DNA of 64,000 nt from Ascarosepion bandense (GCA_037127315.1 JBBBDQ010001279.1:1151501-1215500), one strand, 5' to 3'; positions 34,155 through 45,144 are shown, numbered from the stretch's first letter. Notes: a model not told the origin generated them from the sequence alone. Made by a program: numbers and translations.

Positions 34155-34218
34155 TAACCCAGGATTGAAACCCGACCGAATTGGCGTCAGTCGGCGACTC
34201 TACCTCTAGGCTATGGGC
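34155..34218 (-). other. tRNA-like sequence of the mini-element, copy 1
   Basis: An anticodon-like arm (ACTGA/TCGGT, loop CGCCAAT) and a T-like arm (TCGGG/CCTGG, loop TTTCAAT) fold with correct 5-bp stems and 7-base loops. Position 33 is G rather than U, and the acceptor stem is not intact, so this is a promoter-like relic, not a tRNA gene. Confidence 0.75.
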
Positions 34219-34257
34219 GTTTGGTAATTATAGACATCAGATTATGTTTCCATGAAT

Positions 34258-34450
34258 TTATAGTATTTACATTATTCAGACTATTGTCCGAATCTTTGTT
34301 GCCATTTGTATGACATTTCGGCCATTGTATGCTCCGGCCTTCTTCAAGTGCTAGGAAGAAGGCCAGAACGTACAACAGCTGAATCATTGTACAAATGGCA
34401 ACAAAGATGAGGACAATAGTCCGAATAATGTAAATACTACCTCATCTCAG
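34258..34450. repeat. SINE B tails as a foldback
   Basis: A minus-strand SINE B tail (34262-34372) faces a plus-strand one (34373-34448). Left GTATTTACATTATTCAGACT pairs with right GTCCGAATAATGTAAATACT. The hairpins include GGCC..GGCCGAAA. Confidence 0.8.
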
Positions 34451-34594
34451 AAATACAGACAAATTGCATGAATTTATATTCGAAATAAAAGTACATAATG
34501 TTAAAAATAATTTAAATTAATAGCAAAACAAAGAAAATAGTTTATAACCATCTAACTTTTTCCTTATACAAGGTTTAAAAATTCTAACTGAATT

Positions 34595-34800
34595 TTTTTT
34601 TTTTTTTTAATCATATCACCCCGAGCAAAGCGGTAATGCCACTGACGTGCAGGGGGCTACGTAATAGTGAGAAGATTGGAAAAGAGAAAGCCAGAAACCA
34701 CATCCTAAACAGGAAACAAGGGATAAGCCTCTTTAACCGTTCAATAGACGTGAGTTGAGTATAAACCGAGCGATAGTTTAGTCTATCTACTCCAATTGCA
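34595..34800 (-). mobile_element. Jockey-like LINE 3' noncoding tail
   Basis: Reverse complement of the tail at 14750-14946, including GCCACTGACGTGCAGGGGGC and ATCATATCACCCCGAGCAAA. Confidence 0.8.
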
Positions 34801-35344
34801 AAAAAAAAAGAGAATTCAAAACCTTGAAAAAAATAAAATAAAATAAAATAAAAATAAATAAATTTTACACCATTTAAGTCTTCCTTTTTACAGCTGGCAG
34901 AAAACTATGATCTGAAATTCACAATAATCTACTGAAGATTGGATATAACTTCCATGAAACGCAGCATACAGATTGCAAGAAGACAAATAAGCTAATTTAA
35001 TAATAATAATTATTATTATTATTATTATTATTGTCCTATCTACTGACGTTCAGGTCTGTATTTGCAAAAAATGTTTGGCTCGAATAAGTTGTCATCCCAA
35101 ATTATCATGGCTGATTATATTTTGCCAAAATAAAGTTTTTCTTTCTTATTGTCATTGTTATAAATAATTCAATACTTGTACAGATCATGATATTTATTAT
35201 TCAAACTTTCTTTATAAATAATACTTAACTGTGCCCCAACCCTCTCTGTGGGTGTAGGCCAATTGCAGCCACTTGTTAGAACATAATATAAAGTTATGGA
35301 TTTAACATTTTTAAATTCAAATATATTGTGATGAACTTATAGAA

Positions 35345-35348
<4 letters not shown>

Positions 35349-35385
<37 letters not shown>
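35349..35385. repeat. (TA)n microsatellite
   Basis: TA dinucleotides over about 37 bases. Confidence 0.95.
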
Positions 35386-35387
<2 letters not shown>

Positions 35388-35388
<1 letters not shown>

Positions 35389-35914
35389 TATCAGGGCAGC
35401 AAGTAATTTTCTAAACATATGTTAAATATAAGAGACAATGAATGTCTATTATGTTTAATCATGAGCCGTTCTAAACGTCGTATTTTTGCTTTAATTTCAG
35501 TTGAAAATAAAGACAAAAATTCTCCAACATTTGGATAATTATTTATTGGTTTTCTTCTAAGCTTTCGGCTCACATGAGCCATCTTCAGAGAGGTTGTTTA
35601 AACTGATTTATTATAAAATTCACCATCACCAACAATTTTATTTTGTGTTGACAAGCGGAGTTTTATGTCAACACAAAATAAAATCGTCGGTGATGGTGGA
35701 TTTTATAATATTTCAGTTTAAACAACCTCTCTGAAGATGGCTCATGTGAGCCGAAAGCTTAGAAAAAAACCAATAAATAATTATCCAAATGTTGGAGAAT
35801 TTGTCTTTATTTTCAACTGAAATTAAAGCAAAAATACGATGTTTAGAACGGCTCATGATTAAACATAATAGACATTCATGGTCTCTTATATTTAACAACA
35901 TATGTTTAGAAAAA
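35388..35914. repeat. Large foldback with Penelope-like arms
   Basis: Arms 35409-35652 and 35667-35914 are about 245 bases and nearly complementary around a 14-base spacer. The left arm encodes, on the minus strand, MAHVSRKLRRKPINNYPN and TEIKAKIRRLERLMIKHNRH; the same arm alone exists at 22421-22603. Each arm holds CTGAAGA-TGGCTCATGTGAGCC-GAAAGC, a hammerhead-like hairpin with a perfect 5-bp stem. Confidence 0.85.
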
Positions 35915-36332
35915 AAAAAAACCAATATATATATATTTCTGCATTTGATTAACAGAAAATAATTGAGCCTAGAAAGAAAATGTTTTATACACATTTTATA
36001 GTTTTTTTTATCTTTAGTTTTATGTATTTCATAGCTTTTTTATTGTTTTTAATCAGGTGTCAAATTCCCATGATGAAATTTAGGTGTGTGTGTGTGTATA
36101 TATATATATGCCTAAAGATTGCATTCAAACAGAAGGCAAACTGTTGCTGCTTGGTGTTGACCTCATATATGAGATAACGATATGTATTTTTATATATAAA
36201 GAACAGTATGGGCAAATTGTATGACAAAGTGAAAAAAATTTATTTGTGCTTTCAAATGCATTGGCCTCTCACTGTAACAAGACTGACCACAATTTTGACA
36301 TGAAAAATACTACTCTGAATAACTAATGAGAC

Positions 36333-36376
<44 letters not shown>

Positions 36377-36893
36377 ACAATTATATATATATCTCTCAAA
36401 GAAAAAAAAACAATTGACTAACACAGATGTCTGGAGAGTGCCTTGATCGCAAGGTCATCTAGAGTAAATTTACATTCTAGCTCTTACAGTATTTTACAGT
36501 TCCTAGCAGATCTTTTATTATCACAGTGTGGGAGGACCAATAAAAAAGGGATAGAAAGAAAAAGACTAAATGAAATCAGCTGGATATTAAAAAAAAAAAA
36601 GAAAAAAAAATCCTAAAATCTCCAGAACCATTAGTTCATATGCGTATGTAGTCATACCAACATAACAAATTTAGTCAGATGAAGTCATGAAAGAACGAAA
36701 TAAGTAACAACTTTTCAATAAATCCTTGAATCAAAGCCGAAGTTTATAAGGTCAGCCCATCCTGTTAACAACTGATATTGTCTTCCAAAAACTTATTTTT
36801 ATAAGGGCTAACACCTAATTTTCATATTCTAGAATCTTTTAGAATTCTCTTGATTCTACTGAAATTTTCTAGATCATTCTACCTTCCAAACGT
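35881..36893. repeat. 1,013-bp tandem duplication, unit 1
   Basis: Repeated next door at 36894-37902 with no difference found by eye except the A-run length (40 versus 36). It starts inside the right arm of the foldback. Contents: short ORFs of no recognised family, a GTGTGTATATAT tract and (A)40 at 36336-36375. Confidence 0.92.
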
Positions 36894-37345
36894 GTCTCTT
36901 ATATTTAACAACATATGTTTAGAAAAAAAAAAAACCAATATATATATATTTCTGCATTTGATTAACAGAAAATAATTGAGCCTAGAAAGAAAATGTTTTA
37001 TACACATTTTATAGTTTTTTTTATCTTTAGTTTTATGTATTTCATAGCTTTTTTATTGTTTTTAATCAGGTGTCAAATTCCCATGATGAAATTTAGGTGT
37101 GTGTGTGTGTATATATATATATGCCTAAAGATTGCATTCAAACAGAAGGCAAACTGTTGCTGCTTGGTGTTGACCTCATATATGAGATAACGATATGTAT
37201 TTTTATATATAAAGAACAGTATGGGCAAATTGTATGACAAAGTGAAAAAAATTTATTTGTGCTTTCAAATGCATTGGCCTCTCACTGTAACAAGACTGAC
37301 CACAATTTTGACATGAAAAATACTACTCTGAATAACTAATGAGAC

Positions 37346-37385
<40 letters not shown>

Positions 37386-37902
37386 ACAATTATATATATA
37401 TCTCTCAAAGAAAAAAAAACAATTGACTAACACAGATGTCTGGAGAGTGCCTTGATCGCAAGGTCATCTAGAGTAAATTTACATTCTAGCTCTTACAGTA
37501 TTTTACAGTTCCTAGCAGATCTTTTATTATCACAGTGTGGGAGGACCAATAAAAAAGGGATAGAAAGAAAAAGACTAAATGAAATCAGCTGGATATTAAA
37601 AAAAAAAAAGAAAAAAAAATCCTAAAATCTCCAGAACCATTAGTTCATATGCGTATGTAGTCATACCAACATAACAAATTTAGTCAGATGAAGTCATGAA
37701 AGAACGAAATAAGTAACAACTTTTCAATAAATCCTTGAATCAAAGCCGAAGTTTATAAGGTCAGCCCATCCTGTTAACAACTGATATTGTCTTCCAAAAA
37801 CTTATTTTTATAAGGGCTAACACCTAATTTTCATATTCTAGAATCTTTTAGAATTCTCTTGATTCTACTGAAATTTTCTAGATCATTCTACCTTCCAAAC
37901 GT
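36894..37902. repeat. 1,013-bp tandem duplication, unit 2
   Basis: Second copy, 1,009 bases. The last bases (CCTTCCAAACGT) equal those of unit 1, after which unique sequence begins. Confidence 0.92.
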
Positions 37903-38235
37903 TCTATTTTTAATTTCCTTATCTTTACAACTACTTCATGAATTAAAACGTTTTTGTAATAACAAGTAGGACTCAATAGAATCCCTTACAACTTTTTAGA
38001 CATTATTATTATTATTATTATTATATATAAATGCATCTTCATAACAGACAGCAACATATATATTGATGTACCTACTATTGAGTATTTTACATTAAGACCT
38101 AAGAAAAAAAAGGAAAAAAAAAAAAGGAAAAGAAAAAATAAAATAATTCAAACCCCTGTGCATGAGAGGAGGGAAATTACACACAAACACACACACACAC
38201 ACTATATATGTAAAAATAAACAGTTATCTGTTGGT

Positions 38236-38785
38236 TAAATAAAAAGACGACAAGAGGAAAACTGTATTTAACTCGCCTACACATTTTGTCCTGTGATGGA
38301 CTTTATCAAGGCAAAAAGACAAAATGAGCTTTATTTCAAATTATGTATCTGTAAACAAACAGTGTTGGCAACTATAAAAACGCTCACAAATCATTCAAAA
38401 AGATTAACAGAATATTTTAGTTTTAGAACTCCTTCACATGATGTTAAAATGAAGGGAAATTATTGGAGTTTTTATTATGTATCATTTCCATAAGCAAAGG
38501 TGAAACAGATTAACATACATAATAAAAAGTCCCAAGAAAAACAGTTGAATTCCCTTCATTTTAACATCTCATGACATTGCACTACACATGAAGGAGTTCT
38601 AAAACTAAAATATTCTGTTAATCTTTTTGAATGGTTTGTGAGTGTTTTTATAGTTGCCAACACTGTTTATAGATACGTAATTTGGAATAAAGCTCATTTT
38701 GTCTTTTTGCCTTGATAAAGTCCATCACAGGAAAAAATGTGTAGGCAAGTTAAATACAGTTTTCCTCTTGTCTTCTTTTTTTTAA
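38236..38785. repeat. Foldback element, about 550 bp
   Basis: Arms 38236-38462 and 38548-38785 pair over about 220 bases around a spacer of about 85. Each arm has CTTGATAAAGTCCATCACAG then GACAAAA or GAAAAAA, a variant of the hammerhead-like module. No transposase seen. Confidence 0.87.
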
Positions 38786-38786
38786 C

Positions 38787-38806
38787 TATATATATATATA
38801 TATATA
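38787..38806. repeat. (TA)n microsatellite
   Basis: Short TA run beside the foldback. Confidence 0.85.
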
Positions 38807-39039
38807 AATACTTCACTATTCAATAGCATAATCATTTCAAATAATAAGACTTAACGAGCAAACATTCAACAAGACCTTTAATAACTGGTACTAGTAAAGA
38901 GAAAGTACTGAGACAATGCTTCCTCGCTATTGACTCTCTCTCTCGTGTGACAGGAGGGAAATATATAGACACAAACACACACAACAGTCTTTATTATAAT
39001 GAAGAGGGTATGCATAAAAAGATAAAAGGAAAAAAACTA

Positions 39040-39250
39040 TTCTTAGCGCACATAACATGTTTTGTTCTCTTAAGGATTTTATCAAGACAAATGTAATTTA
39101 TTTTGTTACATGTTTTTATACTCAAGAGGAAGGATGTCATTGGTTTATCAGGGCTTTTAAATTTGAGAATGTTCATAAGATTCATCAGGCAATTGAAAAG
39201 TCAGTCAAAACATGTGGAAGACATGAAGTGTCTGGTAATGCAAAAGTAAA
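39040..39250 (+). repeat. Interspersed repeat, family G, copy 1
   Basis: Shares GACAAATGTAATTTATTTTG, a TACAAGAGGAAG-like block and AAAGTCAGTCAAAACATGTG with 40540-40740. Class unknown. Confidence 0.7.
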
Positions 39251-40264
39251 CGAGTAATATTTAATATCTTTAATATTTCTTGAATATTACTTCATTCGCT
39301 TGCTTATTTATCTCAGCTTTTCCATCAGTATAAAAGTGAAGAGAGAAACAGTTAATGGAAGGAGGGAGATAGAGAGCATGTAAGAATGTGTAACATTTTT
39401 GTAGAACTACTACACTTTGATCCCAGGCAGAAGAGTCAATTTTTATGATTACTAAGCTGGTAATAATGCATACATTTGCATGGACACCACATAACCCTAA
39501 ATGTTTTTCAGACAGTTGAATTTTTTGGAACACATGATAAAGAAAGGAATGAAAATTTGACACTCGTATACAAATCAAAGAGATGAGAAACAGTGGATAA
39601 CCTACTGAAGAAGCTTGTGAAAATGAATGATAGAACAAAGAGTGTGACAAACATTGCTATGAGCTATAAAAGATTGAATGCTGTGGAGAGCCATGATCAG
39701 TCAAGTCCTGAAGAGAAGATGGACACAATAAAATATATTTTAAATATATTGCATTGTGACCTAGACAGGTATTGAAATTACTGGAATACATAACAAGGAA
39801 AGAAGGCTTAGAAAATTTGACACAAACAAATCAGAGAGATAAAAAACAGGGAAACAGTAAGTAACCTACCTCAGAATCTTGTGTTTGACAGAAAAGAGAG
39901 TGTGACAAAATTTGCTAAGAGCTACAAAATATAGAAAGCGGGAAGGGGGGCATAATCCCTGATCTCTGTTGCAGATATCAACTCAGGCATACTGGTGCTT
40001 TTTTAACACCCATAGAGAAGCAAACCCCAGTTAGATTTTCTGAAAGAGAAGATGTGATTTGGCATTATCAACAGATAAATGCTCAAACTCTCAGTCATGA
40101 CTTATGACTTTGTGCTTCTGAAAAATGGCTTTTGGACACTTCCCAGAAATACAACCTCCCCAGATTTATTATCAATAAATGACCATCCTGACAAATGAAT
40201 CATAACAAGATTCAAATTGTATGCTTGAAACACTATCATTCTAATTATAAGATTGTGAACCTAC

Positions 40265-40292
40265 TTATAGCAAAATACCACACACACACAAA

Positions 40293-40340
<48 letters not shown>
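40265..40340. repeat. (CA)n, (GT)n, (TA)n microsatellite
   Basis: CACACACA, then GTGTGTGTGTGT, then about 36 bases of TA. Confidence 0.9.
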
Positions 40341-40342
<2 letters not shown>

Positions 40343-40539
40343 AACAAAGTTGTGGAACTTGTAGGTTTTTTTAACCTGCTGTTCATGCATTTACTTTTAT
40401 AAAGAGTGCTCGATACAAACAGAGTGTTATATTGTATAGTATTACAATACTATATATATATAAAATTATTTTCAGATAGAGTGTATCTGTAAAGTAACAA
40501 AATGAATCCAAAAGGAAAATGGAATAATTATTCGCAGTA

Positions 40540-40745
40540 GATGCATTTCATCCTGAGGAACTTTATCAAAACAAATGTAATGATTTTTGTTGCACATGTT
40601 TATATACAAGAGGAAGTACATCATTGGTTTATTAAGGTTTTTAAATTAGAGAATGTTTATGAATATTCATCAGGTGGTTAAAAAGTCAATCAAAACATAT
40701 GGAGGACATAAAGTGCTATAACTAAATTTGGTAAGACAAAACAGT
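40540..40745 (+). repeat. Interspersed repeat, family G, copy 2
   Basis: Diverged copy of 39040-39250. The first bases include CATCCTGAGGAACTTTATCA, a hammerhead-like hairpin on the minus strand. Confidence 0.7.
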
Positions 40746-40817
40746 CTCACACACACTAACAAATATATATATATATAATTATATAGTTATGTATCAATTG
40801 TACATTGCGATATATTT

Positions 40818-40952
40818 TCATTTGGAAATGAGTTATTTTGCAACCTTGGTTTCTACATTTCAGTGTCTTTGGTGATTTACAGTTGTAAATCGTCTGAAGA
40901 CACTGAAAGGTAGAAACCAAGATCACCTAATAGCTCGTTTATAAATGAAAAA
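40818..40952. repeat. Foldback of a GTAGAAACCAAG repeat
   Basis: CTTGGTTTCTACATTTCAGT pairs with ACTGAAAGGTAGAAACCAAG; outer arms extend to ATTTGGAAATGAG and CTCGTTTATAAAT. A single-arm relative lies at 12480-12545. Confidence 0.85.
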
Positions 40953-41136
40953 CATTAAAAAATTCTACAATTGTACTGAACACTTTAATACAACTGTGTA
41001 CTGGTCTAATTTAATTATGACGAAAAACTAACTAATAAACTATATATATAAGAAAGTGACAAAAACACGTAGATTAAAACCCACTGTTCAAGCATTTACT
41101 TTTATTAAGAGTGCTCGATACAGAGTAGAGCTTAAT

Positions 41137-42254
41137 ATTGTAATTTTGTTATTACAATGGTTTATAAACGCATTATATCACTAGACAAATGTTTTCATGT
41201 TTCAAAAATATATTGTTCTTCTTTAGGTAATATGTTAAAATAAATGGTGAAAATAATTTATTTTGAAAATATTAGATGACTTCATAGTTATTTAGAAAAT
41301 TAGGGACTGGTAGTTAGAGAAAATGCTTTAGGTGTGTCAATATTGTTCAAACGAAAATGAGAATTAGGTAATCATGGAGTTTTAATTGGGTTATGAAAAG
41401 AAGCAGGATGTCCTGGTGTCTAGACAGGTCACTTTTAATTTAGTCTGAACAAGATACATAGTGAGACCATAGATTTTTTTAAAATGGGTAGACAATTTTT
41501 AAAAGCAGTTTAGATTGTAAGGTTTTTATTAAAAATTTAATTTTTTTTTCTACTACCTCATGAGCAAAGGTGGTGTAATGTTTAGGTTAGAATTAGGATT
41601 AAATAATTATGGTATACTTAGATATATTGAAGTAAAAACAACAATTAAATATTGTGTGAGTCATTTATTTTAGTAAATAATTTTTATTTTTTTAAATTAT
41701 GTTGAAGTTATAAATAAAACATTCTAATTAAATTTTTAAAAAATATATATTTTGTCTGATTAAGGTACATAGTGAGACTCCACAATACTTAAATATGTAA
41801 ACAATAATTTTTAACAGTAGGTGGATTTTCTTATTTCAACTACTTCATGAGTAAAGGGGCTAGAATGTTTCTGTTAGGATTAAATAATTATAGCATATTA
41901 AAGTATATTGTAGTTAGGAAAACTAATTAAGTATAGTGTGGGTAATTTATTTTAATAAAATAATGTTTAAGTTATATTAGAGCATAATTTATAAATGAAA
42001 CATTGTAGTTTTTTAAATTTTAAATTTACATAATTCTCAATTTTGATTGACCAATATAAATAGACAAACCTAAAGCATTTTCTCTACCACTCCCTAATTT
42101 TCTAAATAACCATGAATTCATCTTATATTTTCAAAATAAATCGTTTTCATCATTTATTTTAACATATCACCTGAAGAAGAACAGTATTGTTCTGAAACAT
42201 GAAAATTTATGTAGTGGTAATGCTTTTATAAACCATTGTAATAACAAAATTACA
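41137..42254. mobile_element. Element with about 210-bp terminal inverted repeats, 1.1 kb
   Basis: Left arm 41137-41350 and right arm 42050-42254 are inverted copies (ATTGTAATTTTGTTATTACA at the outer left, TAATAACAAAATTACA at the outer right). The interior has two diverged direct copies about 290 bases apart (CTACCTCATGAGCAAAGG and CTACTTCATGAGTAAAGG). The right arm has CTGAAGA-AGAACAGTATTGTTCT-GAAACAT with a perfect 6-bp stem. There is no transposase ORF, so it is a nonautonomous foldback of unknown source. Confidence 0.85.
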
Positions 42255-42465
42255 CACACAAAGAAAAAAAATCAGAGGAAAAATCATCAGGAAGAGGGCA
42301 TGGTGGAGGACGATAAAAACTTTCCCAGTAAACCCTATTAAGTGGTAATAATGAAAGCAAGTTCTTATATCAAGCAGAAATTGGCAGCAAACAACCAAGT
42401 AAACAATAATGGCTGAATGTTCCCCGGGCTTGTTCTTTCCTTTGAAGTCAACAGGAAAGAAAAAA

Positions 42466-42471
<6 letters not shown>

Positions 42472-42502
<31 letters not shown>
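42472..42502. repeat. (TA)n microsatellite
   Basis: TA dinucleotides over about 31 bases. Confidence 0.95.
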
Positions 42503-42506
<4 letters not shown>

Positions 42507-42681
42507 AATAAAGAAAAAAAAATGAATGTGATATAGTTCCATTAAAGATCAATCAGATTCTAAAGAAGTAAATGATTTTTATTTATTATCAGGCATATAG
42601 TTATTTCAACAACTTATTTTTAGTGGACACCCATATTTAAGTAGTGGATCCATTCATTTTATTTATTTTTGGTAAAAGGTA

Positions 42682-42685
42682 TGTA

Positions 42686-42725
<40 letters not shown>

Positions 42726-42732
42726 TTTTGGC
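42682..42732. repeat. (TA)n followed by poly(T)
   Basis: A TA run, then about 20 T. Read on the minus strand, this is an A tract directly after the stop of the ORF at 42733-42945. Confidence 0.9.
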
Positions 42733-42945
42733 CTATCCACTGAATATATAAGAAATCTTATCAAAGATAAATGCACCTCCGGCAGCGTTGAAACCACTGT
42801 TCCCCTTTGCAGGAGAAACTGTCATTAAATCTGACATGCTTCTAGGCAACTCAGCCACAAAGAACGTCGCAAAAGCTAGTTTGTATACCCACCCTTCTCG
42901 TTTAGATTTCTGAATCAAACTATTTTGGGGCATTAGTCTTAACAA
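42733..42945 (-). CDS. Orphan ORF, 70 aa, possibly a processed gene fragment
   Basis: I do not recognise the product. The frame is richer in G+C and more protein-like than its surroundings: WVYKLAFATFFVAELPRSM, then SPAKGNSGFNAAGGAFIFDK, ending YIFSG and a stop. TTTGATTCAG at about codon 8 could be a splice acceptor. An A tract starts 5 bases after the stop, which would fit a retrocopy, though such a short 3' UTR is odd. Alternatives are a piece of a transposon protein or a chance frame. There is no signal peptide; one weak hydrophobic stretch (LAFATFFVA). Confidence 0.35.
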   Translation of the reverse strand: MLRLMPQNSLIQKSKREGWVYKLAFATFFVAELPRSMSDLMTVSPAKGNSGFNAAGGAFIFDKISYIFSG

Positions 42946-43690
42946 GCAATAGAAAAAGATAAAGACAACACAATTTTTAAATCAAAACCATTTTCACACC
43001 ATAATTATACAAAAATCAAACAAATGAAGAAAACAGATTAATTAAATGGTTCATTTACTTTTGTAAATTGTCTATTTCTGCTTTACTGAATCCCAGTAAA
43101 TTGTTTCAAGACTTTTGTTTTATTACATCTCACTATTAGAACTTTTTAACAACTGTCATCATTTTTTTATGGCACTGGTAAGAGTGATAAAGTCATATAA
43201 GAAGTGTGGTACCAGTAACACAATGAATGGGAACAGAGGAGACATTCTCTTTGGTAATATTGAATCCAATGATGAAATGGCGGATTCTTTTTCAAGTGAA
43301 TAGTATTTCTTTTCCATAGTGAGGATTTTGTAGGTTTTGAACCAAACTAAATAACAGTAAAACTTTTCTTTTTTAATTTACAGTATTTTATTTAAGTTTT
43401 GGGATCTTTTGTGCTTAGAAAAATATGTACTTATTTTTCAAGTATCAGACTGATTTTTTGTTCAAATACTACTGTAGCTTTTTTCCTTCCAAAATAATCA
43501 AAATAAGTTTGTGCATTATACACTGGAAAAATAGAATATTACATTTAAAAACTTAAATACTTAGTCCAGGGTAAACAAAATAAATTAGACAAGTTTCAGT
43601 TTCGTCAACTGGTACATGAGGCATTTAAAATAGTTAAAAAGATATGTATGTTAAATTTCTGGTCGGGTGTGTTAGTCACGCAAAAAAAAG

Positions 43691-43691
<1 letters not shown>

Positions 43692-43730
<39 letters not shown>
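43692..43730. repeat. (TA)n microsatellite
   Basis: TA dinucleotides over about 37 bases. Confidence 0.95.
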
Positions 43731-43731
<1 letters not shown>

Positions 43732-43784
43732 CAACTCTTTTCCCCATAACTATAGGTTGAATAATAGCAAACAAAATGGAGTGG

Positions 43785-44100
43785 AGTGGATTCTCACTAT
43801 TTACATTATTTGGTGGAATAGTGACTATTGTTCTCATTTTGGTTGCTATTTGTACAATGTTTCAGCCGTTGCATGCTCTGGCCTTCTATGGGTGCTAAAA
43901 ATATCGAACCGAACCCTTTATTACGATCACTGGGGTATTTCATTCTCATTCCTTATGCAAAGCCATTTTTGGTAGTCGTGAGTTATCTCCCTCTAAGTTA
44001 CTTTTTCACCACTGACGTAGCCCGATATTGAACTCACAACTCTTTACTGGAACTAACCAATGTCTACATCCATTTAACCACTGGGCCATGTGTCCTTAAC
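43785..44100 (-). mobile_element. tRNA-derived SINE B, near full length
   Basis: On the minus strand: GGACACATGGCCCAGTGGTT (box A), GAGTTCAATATCGGGCTACG (box B), AGGGAGATAACT, CCCCAGTGATCGTAATAAAG, and the tail hairpin and GTAAATAGTGAG-like end. Confidence 0.8.
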
Positions 44101-44189
44101 AACAACAACTGAATTTCTGAAACTTATAAACTTAAAGTTCAGTAACCATTTTTTTTACCAGAGTTCATATTGTGATTTTTGATGTTAAT

Positions 44190-44300
44190 GGTTAATAGCA
44201 CCTGAAGACCAGAGCATACAATGGCCAAAACGTCATACAAATGGCAATCAAGATGAAGACAATATAGTCCAAACAGTGTAACTACCTCATCTCAGACATA
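44190..44300 (+). mobile_element. SINE B tail fragment
   Basis: CACCTGAAGACCAGAGCATA, CAAATGGCAATCAAGATGAA and CTACCTCATCTCAG match the SINE B 3' part. Confidence 0.7.
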
Positions 44301-44430
44301 TAGACAAATACAGATTGAATTCTTGGTTAACAACCAGTCTACTTCAGAAAAATCTTCTGCCTAGTCAATCATGAATTGCAAGGGACATGATCGCCCAAGC
44401 ATGTATCACATATCGCACTTACCTGACCAA
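44301..44430 (+). mobile_element. SINE A 3' fragment
   Basis: CAACCAGTCTACTTCAGAAA, CTTCTGCCTAGTCAATCATG and GATCGCCCAAGCATGTATCA. Confidence 0.75.
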
Positions 44431-44937
44431 AATAAAAATCTGTAGGATTTTATGATACTCACTCACTAAAGTACCTGACTATGCCAGATAAGTATTAAAG
44501 ACTGTTTATGATATAAAGACAGTAAAAATGAATCCTGCGTACACCAATCAAAGAGCATAATAAAATTTCGATGTGGTGTAATGAAGAGCAAGTTTGTCTT
44601 GCTAGATCCATTATGACTGAAATAGTGAGTTCGATCCTTACTATGTACCCCATAATTTTCGCTTTGTGCCACATCTAAGCTAGCTTAGAAAATCGCCACA
44701 TACCAATGTGACGCAAATAAAAAATATATGACTAAGAAATGTCGATTTCACAATCTTAGCGGGGGAGGGGGGAAGAAAAAATATTACGCGGTAAGTTTCA
44801 TGTTTTTCCACCCCGCCCGGCCCTCACGCAAAGTTATTGATAAAGATCTTAAGATCGCAAAGTCATAAAAAGAAAAACAAAATCAAACCTCTCCACCGAT
44901 AAGTGGAGTGGAGAAATACAATGAAAAATAAAATACA

Positions 44938-45144
44938 GTACTTAAAATTTTCCACGACTAAAAGTTTCATGTGGATTAAAAGGCGGTAAAAAAAAAAAAA
45001 AAAAAGCAATATAATACGCATTATTGGTATTACTATTATATTGATTTTTTACCGTCTGGTATATTGTATTGTATGGCAGGTAACATAACTACTTTTATGT
45101 GCCCATGAAACTTTTAGTCGTGGACGGACGTAAAATTTAAGTAT
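44938..45144. mobile_element. Foldback MITE, about 207 bp
   Basis: Terminal inverted repeats: CCACGACTAAAAGTTTCATG at the left pairs with CATGAAACTTTTAGTCGTGG at the right. A second inner pair (GGCGGTAAAAAA / TTTTTTACCGTC) extends the fold. No ORF. Confidence 0.88.

Larger units (their letters stand above)
34087..34218 (-). mobile_element. tRNA-like head plus hammerhead mini-element, copy 1
   Basis: On the minus strand: a tRNA-like head (34218-34155), a 20-base linker, a hammerhead motif (34134-34093), then a short tail running into (TA)n. Box A-like TAGCCTAGAGG and box B-like GGGTTTCAATCC are present. Copy 2 is at 60871-60998. Short size and pol III-like boxes suggest a SINE-like or retrozyme-like element. 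Confidence 0.8.

Noticed and set aside
35980..37190. Two identical 65-aa ORFs as a duplicated gene
   Set aside because: They lie in the 1-kb tandem duplication, run through a GTGTGTATATAT microsatellite and have no protein-like features.
43115..43303. Plus-strand ORF ending DEMADSFSSE
   Set aside because: The acidic end looks protein-like, but no splice sites, homologues or copies were recognised; left out as unsupported.
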